Assembly (NCBI GenBank): GCA_051881335.1
Contig: JBJEPR010000098.1
Coordinates: 1 to 18,651 of the forward strand
Reading direction: 5' to 3'
DNA length: 18,651 bases
Origin: Fimenecus sp051881335
GTDB taxonomy: Bacteria > Bacillota > Clostridia > Oscillospirales > Acutalibacteraceae
Shown: positions 14,551-18,651 of the stretch, in pieces
How positions within the stretch are numbered: position 1 is the first letter of the stretch
How the letters are laid out: the number at the start of each line of letters is the position of its first letter
The notes under the pieces: generated by a model
Databases searched by the model: none
The model's input: only the letters and a program-made list of their open reading frames with translations
Told to the model about the DNA's origin: nothing
Position numbers and translations under genes: made by a program

Positions 14551-14872
14551 GTAGGGGTCGGTGAGATTCCCCTGATAGGGGAAATGTCGCGCAGCGACAA
14601 AAGGGTAATGGCGTAGCCGTAACTCGACGACCCGTTGTAGGGGGCGGGTTTCCACGCCCGCCCGTAGACTTTGATGTATTTCCGCAGAACAACACGAAGG
14701 TTGTTCCCTACAAGTACAGATTTCCATTCGAGAGGATAGGGTAAAGGTTCCCTACCCAGTAAACCAACGATTTGCCGTCGCGCAAGCGCGACCGACGGAA
14801 CGGTCAAGACCGTTCCCTACACGCACAAATTATATTTCGTGCGTAGGGCAGTGCTTATGCGCCCGCCCCGCC
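14551..14872. repeat. Array of GTAGGG-capped palindromic intergenic repeats in the his leader
   Basis: GTAGGG or its complement CCCTAC occurs six times: plus orientation at 14551, 14637 and 14843, minus orientation ending at 14711, 14755 and 14820. The 9-mer GTTCCCTAC recurs exactly at 14703, 14747 and 14812. Next to the caps are hairpins with different arms. These are 14567-14583 (TTCCCC/GGGGAA), 14585-14599 (TGTCGC/GCGACA), 14642-14663 (GGGCGGG/CCCGCCC) and 14687-14706 (GAACAAC/GTTGTTC). Further ones are 14737-14754 (TAGGG..AA/TTCCCTA), 14778-14791 (TCGCG/CGCGA), 14797-14816 (GGAACGGT/ACCGTTCC) and 14821-14844 (ACGCAC/GTGCGT). The pattern resembles the REP/MITE-like intergenic repeats I associate with Oscillospiraceae-type genomes; that comparison is from memory. 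Function is unknown: candidates are transcript stabilisation, attenuation or a selfish non-autonomous element. Confidence 0.85.
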
Positions 14873-14898
14873 TTGCCTTAACGCTTTAGCGTGCTACT

Positions 14899-14927
14899 AT
14901 GATAACACAGTAAAGTGCGTATGTCAA
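14899..14927 (-). promoter_or_regulatory. Sigma-A promoter of the his operon
   Basis: On the minus strand a perfect -35 TTGACA (14922-14927) is followed after exactly 17 bases by a -10 TATCAT (14899-14904, 5 of 6). Predicted start is near 14892, so the leader to hisZ is about 400 bases and includes the whole palindrome array. This is the best promoter in the window. Confidence 0.83.
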
Positions 14928-15014
14928 CCGCGCATTTTGACGGATTTTTCAATTTCTTTGCGCGTTGCTTACCGCAAATTGCACAGGCTGTTGCCGTTTC
15001 GGTCTTAAACACGC

Positions 15015-18000
15015 TCACCCAAACAGCGAAATCTGTGCGGTTTTCGGCAAATCGCCGAACGCGCCGCATTTATCGAGCAATTCCACCACGCTGTTGCCTG
15101 CCTTTGCACGGCGTGCGAAATCGTCCACGGAAAGGAACTTGCCCTCTCCGTCGTTGCGCGCCGCTTCCAAAGGATATGCCGCGGACTCGCCCACACCCGA
15201 CAACGCCGAAAACGGCAAACGGATTTTGCCGTCCTCAATGGTGTATGCCGTGGCTTTGGATTTATAAACATCTACGCCCAACAGCTCCACCCCGCGCGCC
15301 ATCATTTCGTTGACCACCTGCATCGCAGTAAATTGGTCTTTGTCTTTGGCGGTGGCGGATTTGTCTTTGATTTTATTGTTGAGCATATCCAACCGCGTGC
15401 GCACCGCGTCGTGCCCCTTGACCACCGTTTCAGCGTCCAAATCGCCGCCGCGCACCGTCAAATACGCCGTGTAATATTCCAGCGGGCGGTAAATTTTATA
15501 CCACCCTAAGCGTAACGCCGCAATAACATACGCCGCCGCGTGGGCTTTGGGGAACATATATTTAATTTTGCGGCAGGAGTCCATATACCATTCGGGCACA
15601 TTACATTTACGCATTGCCTCTTCCGCGCCCTCGGGGAAACCGACTTTGGCGACGATACCCTTACGGGTTTTTTCCATAATTTGGAACGCAAGGCTCGAAT
15701 CGAGCCCCTTGTGCATTAAGTAGGTCATAATGCTGTCACGCGTTCCGATAACCTCGGAAATGTCACAAGTGCCGTTTTTGATAAGTTCCTGCGCGTTGCC
15801 CGTCCAAACGTCCGTGCCGTGGGAAAGGCCGGAAATTTGCAACAGGTCGGAAAAGGTTTTCGGCTGTGCCTCCAAAAGCATTTGGCAAACGAACGAAGTG
15901 CCCATTTCGGGGATAGACAGCGTGCCCGTTTTCCAAGCAATATCTTCTTCCGTCACGCCGAGCGGTTCGGGACTTGTGCAAAGCCGAATGATTTGCGGGT
16001 CACAAACATCGACCTCCATCACGGGAATCCCCGTCAAATCCTCCAAATGGCGGTACAGCGTCGGTACATCGTGACCGAGAATATCGAGTTTCAAAATCGT
16101 ATCGTGCAAAGAATGGAAGTCGAAGTGCGTGGTTTCCATATCGCCCGAGGTATCGTCGGCGGGGAACTGCACCGGCGTAAAGTCGCAGACCTCGTACGCA
16201 TTCGGCACAACAACCATGCCACCCGGGTGCTGACCTGTGGTGCGTTTCACGCCCGTGCACCCTTCGGTCAGGCGCTGTTCCTCGGCACGGTTAACATGGC
16301 GCCCGCGCTCCTCCAAATATTTTTTCACATAGCCGTAGGCGGTTTTGTCCGCCACGGTGGCAATCGTACCCGCCTTAAACACATGCGACGAACCGAACAG
16401 TTCCTCGGTGTAGCGGTGCGCTTTGCCCTGATATTCGCCGGAGAAGTTTAAGTCAATATCGGGCGCTTTGTCGCCGTGGAAGCCGAGGAAGGTTTCAAAC
16501 GGGATTTCGTGCCCGTCGCGCACCATAGCCGTACCGCAGTGCGGGCAATCCTTTTTCGGCATATCAAAGCCCGAGCCGTACTCGTTGTGGGTGTAAAATT
16601 CGGAATATTTGCAGTTCGGACAACGATAGTGCGGCGCTAACGGATTTACCTCGGAAATCCCCGCCATCGTCGCCACAAACGACGAGCCGACCGACCCTCG
16701 CGAGCCGACATGGTAGCCGTGGTCCTCGGAATCCCACACCAGCTTTTGCGCGATGATATACAAAACCGCGAAACCGTGCTTAATAATGGAGTCCAATTCC
16801 CGATTTAAACGCGTGGTGACGATTTCGGGAATTTCGCCGTTATATTCGTACCAATCCTTTGCCTTTGCCCAGCAGATTTCACGAAGCTGTTCTTCCGAGC
16901 CGTCAATGGACGGCTGATAAGTGCCGTTCGGGAACGGCTGAATGACATCAACCATATCGGCAATTTTGTTGGGATTGTCAATGACGATTTCTTTTGCGGT
17001 CTCCTCGCCGAGGTAAGCGAATTCCGCTAGCATTTCTTCGGTGGTGCGGAAGTACAGCGGCGCTTGGTTGTCTGCGTCGGGGAAGCCCTGCCCCGCCATC
17101 AAAATGGCGCGGTAGCTTGCGTCCTCGGGGTCAATAAAGTGCACGTCGCAGGTCGCTACCACGGGCTTACCCAATTTGTCCGCAATCGCAATGACCTGAC
17201 GGTTGATATTTTCAATATCCTCCACGCAGGTGATTTTATCAAATTCCTTGTTCTTTTCGGGATTTTTGGCGTTCGGGTCGGAATGCGCCGCAATCATAAA
17301 GCGGTTGTTGCCCGTCGGCTGAATTTCCAGATAATCATAAAACGAGGCGATTTCCAAGATTTCTTCTTCGGGGCGTTCCTCCAAAATTGCACGATACAAC
17401 TCCCCCGCCTCGCACGCCGAACCGATAATCAACCCCTCGCGGTGTTTTATAAGTTCCGACTTTAATGTGCGCGGGCGCTTGTAAAAATACTGCGTGTTGG
17501 ACATAGAAATGAGTTGATACAGATTTTTCAGCCCCGTGTTGTTTTTCGCCAAAATAATTTGGTGGTAGCTGGGTAATTCTTTGAAATCCTTGTCAGGATT
17601 TTTGATATCATCAACAAAATACCCTTCCACGCCGTAGATGATTTTGATTTTGCCTTTGGCAGCGTTCGCCGCTTCGGGGAAGCCCTGCACACAGCCGTGG
17701 TCGGTAATGGCAATTGCCTTGTGCCCCCATCGAATGGCGCGCTCCACCAACTTTTTCGGCGGGGTCATACCGTCCATTTGCGACATATTGGTATGTAAAT
17801 GTAATTCCACGCGCTTTTCGGGCGCGTTGTCCTCTTTTTCAATGACCTCTACGGTGCTGATGGCTTTCGGCTCAATAATATAATCGCCTTTGAACGAATC
17901 GTATTTCACATTGCCGTACAGCAAAACCGTTACGCCGTCTTTCAAATGCGCAAGCAGCTCATCGCTTTGCTCGATTTTGACAAGCATCGACGCCATAAAG

Positions 18001-18651
18001 GAATAGGTGTTGTCTGTTATGTAAAAGTTGATGATTTTATGCTTGCCTTTTTTGCTGGTGCGCTCCTCAAAGCAGAAAATGCGCCCCCAAATCGTCGCGG
18101 GTATTTCGTCCTGCTGTTCGGGCAGTTCAATGTCTTTAATGGGCATCGGGTCGCGGCGAATCATATTGCCGTAAATCGGCTTTACGCTGTCTAAATAATA
18201 CGGTATGCCCTCTTTGACAATGCGTTCACGCGGTTTGTCATCTACCTCTGCTTTTTGCGGGACAAGCTGTTTTTTCGCACCTGCGCCGTGCTGGCGTTCG
18301 AGCGCTTCGGCAGCGCGGCGTTCCTCGTCCGCTTTATCAATCTGCGCTTGGACGGATTGCAACTCCTGTTCAAAATCGATTTGCAATTCATCGAAACGCA
18401 CACAAACGCGGCGGTCAAAGCGTGCCGCAATACAATTTTCCAGCACCGCCGCACACTTTGCCTCATCTAAAATGGATTTGCCGCCGTGCTGTAAGGTGAC
18501 GGTGATTTCGTTCTCTTTGAAATCCCATTCGCTGTCGTCCAAAAAACCGTTGGCAACGGCGACCTGCTTTTTCAGATAAGCAATCAGTTCCGACGCATAT
18601 TTCCCCGACAGCAGTGCGCCGTCAAATTTCGGGTGAATTTCAACCTGCACC
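15015..18651 (-). CDS. polC: DNA polymerase III alpha subunit, PolC type, lacking the inserted exonuclease domain (N-terminus cut by window edge)
   Basis: At least 1211 residues are present and the start lies beyond 18651. Residue 1 here is the codon ending at 18650. Order: part of the N-terminal domain (to about 110), a charged linker, an OB-fold domain (about 185-270), then a PHP domain with HLH (284-286), TDH (316-318), E342 in GVEGYF, H363 in YHQ, C413 in GSAC and D502/H504 in CDVH. The polymerase core has the Cys4 zinc site (C677, C680, C702, C705), palm catalytic PDIDLNFSGEY with D731 and D733, the CTGVKRTTGQHPGG block, and KYMFPKAHAAAYV. It ends QISLF-G. PolC identity is secure. PolC normally has a DnaQ-like 3'-5' exonuclease of roughly 170-190 residues inserted in the PHP domain, opening with a VVFDVETTG-type motif. 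Here PHP continues from about 345 to 361 with only a short charged linker. It is the main replicative polymerase. No intrinsic terminator is seen before the his promoter. Confidence 0.95.
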   Translation of the reverse strand, partial: VQVEIHPKFDGALLSGKYASELIAYLKKQVAVANGFLDDSEWDFKENEITVTLQHGGKSILDEAKCAAVLENCIAARFDRRVCVRFDELQIDFEQELQSVQAQIDKADEERRAAEALERQHGAGAKKQLVPQKAEVDDKPRERIVKEGIPYYLDSVKPIYGNMIRRDPMPIKDIELPEQQDEIPATIWGRIFCFEERTSKKGKHKIINFYITDNTYSFMASMLVKIEQSDELLAHLKDGVTVLLYGNVKYDSFKGDYIIEPKAISTVEVIEKEDNAPEKRVELHLHTNMSQMDGMTPPKKLVERAIRWGHKAIAITDHGCVQGFPEAANAAKGKIKIIYGVEGYFVDDIKNPDKDFKELPSYHQIILAKNNTGLKNLYQLISMSNTQYFYKRPRTLKSELIKHREGLIIGSACEAGELYRAILEERPEEEILEIASFYDYLEIQPTGNNRFMIAAHSDPNAKNPEKNKEFDKITCVEDIENINRQVIAIADKLGKPVVATCDVHFIDPEDASYRAILMAGQGFPDADNQAPLYFRTTEEMLAEFAYLGEETAKEIVIDNPNKIADMVDVIQPFPNGTYQPSIDGSEEQLREICWAKAKDWYEYNGEIPEIVTTRLNRELDSIIKHGFAVLYIIAQKLVWDSEDHGYHVGSRGSVGSSFVATMAGISEVNPLAPHYRCPNCKYSEFYTHNEYGSGFDMPKKDCPHCGTAMVRDGHEIPFETFLGFHGDKAPDIDLNFSGEYQGKAHRYTEELFGSSHVFKAGTIATVADKTAYGYVKKYLEERGRHVNRAEEQRLTEGCTGVKRTTGQHPGGMVVVPNAYEVCDFTPVQFPADDTSGDMETTHFDFHSLHDTILKLDILGHDVPTLYRHLEDLTGIPVMEVDVCDPQIIRLCTSPEPLGVTEEDIAWKTGTLSIPEMGTSFVCQMLLEAQPKTFSDLLQISGLSHGTDVWTGNAQELIKNGTCDISEVIGTRDSIMTYLMHKGLDSSLAFQIMEKTRKGIVAKVGFPEGAEEAMRKCNVPEWYMDSCRKIKYMFPKAHAAAYVIAALRLGWYKIYRPLEYYTAYLTVRGGDLDAETVVKGHDAVRTRLDMLNNKIKDKSATAKDKDQFTAMQVVNEMMARGVELLGVDVYKSKATAYTIEDGKIRLPFSALSGVGESAAYPLEAARNDGEGKFLSVDDFARRAKAGNSVVELLDKCGAFGDLPKTAQISLFG

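Larger units (their letters stand above)
14492..15014. other. 523-base intergenic region between polC and hisZ
   Basis: No convincing gene is present. From right to left on the transcribed (minus) strand it holds about 87 bases after the polC stop without a visible intrinsic terminator, and a near-consensus sigma-A promoter (14899-14927). About 320 bases of palindromic repeat array (14551-14872) follow, then a short unstructured stretch and the hisZ ribosome site. The his transcript therefore would have a leader of about 400 bases. I looked for a T-box (GGGTGGNACCGCG-type antiterminator) and for a histidine-rich leader peptide and found neither. Confidence 0.85.

Noticed and set aside
14492..14695. 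N-terminal extension of hisZ
   Set aside because: The frame is open, but the translation is low-complexity sequence from palindromic repeats, and the ribosome site and HisZ similarity both start at 14491.
14439..14807. Minus-strand 122-codon frame with a peptide resembling SYGYAITLLSLRDISP
   Set aside because: It runs across several palindromic repeat units and into hisZ in another frame, and has no convincing ribosome site. It is best explained as repeat DNA.
14551..14872. CRISPR array
   Set aside because: The repeats are short, in both orientations, irregularly spaced and self-palindromic. There are no uniform spacers and no cas genes.
14492..14898. T-box riboswitch or histidine attenuator in the his leader
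   Set aside because: Firmicute his operons often use a T-box, but no GGGTGGNACCGCG-like antiterminator is present on the minus strand. No short frame has a run of histidine codons, and no hairpin here is followed by a T run.
14928..15014. Intrinsic terminator for polC
   Set aside because: Only weak inverted repeats (for example TTTGCG/CGCAAA) exist and none is followed by a T run, so no terminator is called.
14878..15069. Small minus-strand peptide with a CxxC motif (CAICGKQ) across the polC end
   Set aside because: It overlaps the polC C-terminus in another frame and contains the his promoter elements. The cysteines look accidental.
17565..17625. Frameshift or assembly error explaining the missing PolC exonuclease
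   Set aside because: The reading frame is continuous and both flanks keep PHP-like sequence with a natural charged linker. No remnant of exonuclease sequence was noticed around the junction.

Overview
The window looks like chromosomal DNA of an endospore-forming Clostridia-type Firmicute, plausibly Oscillospiraceae-like. The evidence is a dipicolinate synthase pair (dpaA-dpaB, made only by spore formers), a Gram-positive PolC replicative polymerase, a short-form HisG with its HisZ partner, and strong AGGAGG-type ribosome sites. Base composition is roughly even and looks uniform. There is no IS element, phage gene, CRISPR array, tRNA or rRNA. Almost every base belongs to a recognisable housekeeping gene, so the unusual signals are in gene architecture and in one long non-coding leader.

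Layout from left to right. (1) Positions 1-1425, minus strand: an ABC export-type ATPase followed by the first 217 codons of a large FtsX/MacB-like permease, with its own promoter. (2) Positions 1464-2997, minus strand: dpaA-dpaB, preceded by a good match to a sigma-K (late mother-cell) promoter and closed by an intrinsic terminator. (3) Positions 3018-6831, plus strand: murC-nadB-nadC, joining peptidoglycan precursor synthesis to two steps of NAD synthesis, and ending at a strong hairpin shared with the convergent operon. No nadA is present here. (4) Positions 14491 down to 6836, minus strand: one tightly packed operon hisZ-hisG-hisD-hisC-hisB-hisA-hisI-hisE, then a membrane-anchored M20 metallopeptidase. 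hisH and hisF (IGP synthase) are missing from their usual slots. (5) Positions 14492-15014: a 523-base gap with a near-consensus sigma-A promoter for the his operon. An array of GTAGGG-capped palindromes lies between that promoter and hisZ. (6) Positions 15015-18651, minus strand: PolC, truncated at its N-terminus by the window edge.

The strongest observations are these. The PolC PHP domain runs straight through the place where PolC normally carries its DnaQ-type 3'-5' proofreading exonuclease, so the exonuclease is absent while all apparent PHP metal ligands remain. The predicted his leader of about 400 nt is built mostly from hairpins whose arms differ in sequence but keep self-complementarity and a constant GTAGGG cap. 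The his operon lacks hisH and hisF and carries a peptidase at its end. No completely new multi-gene system is visible.
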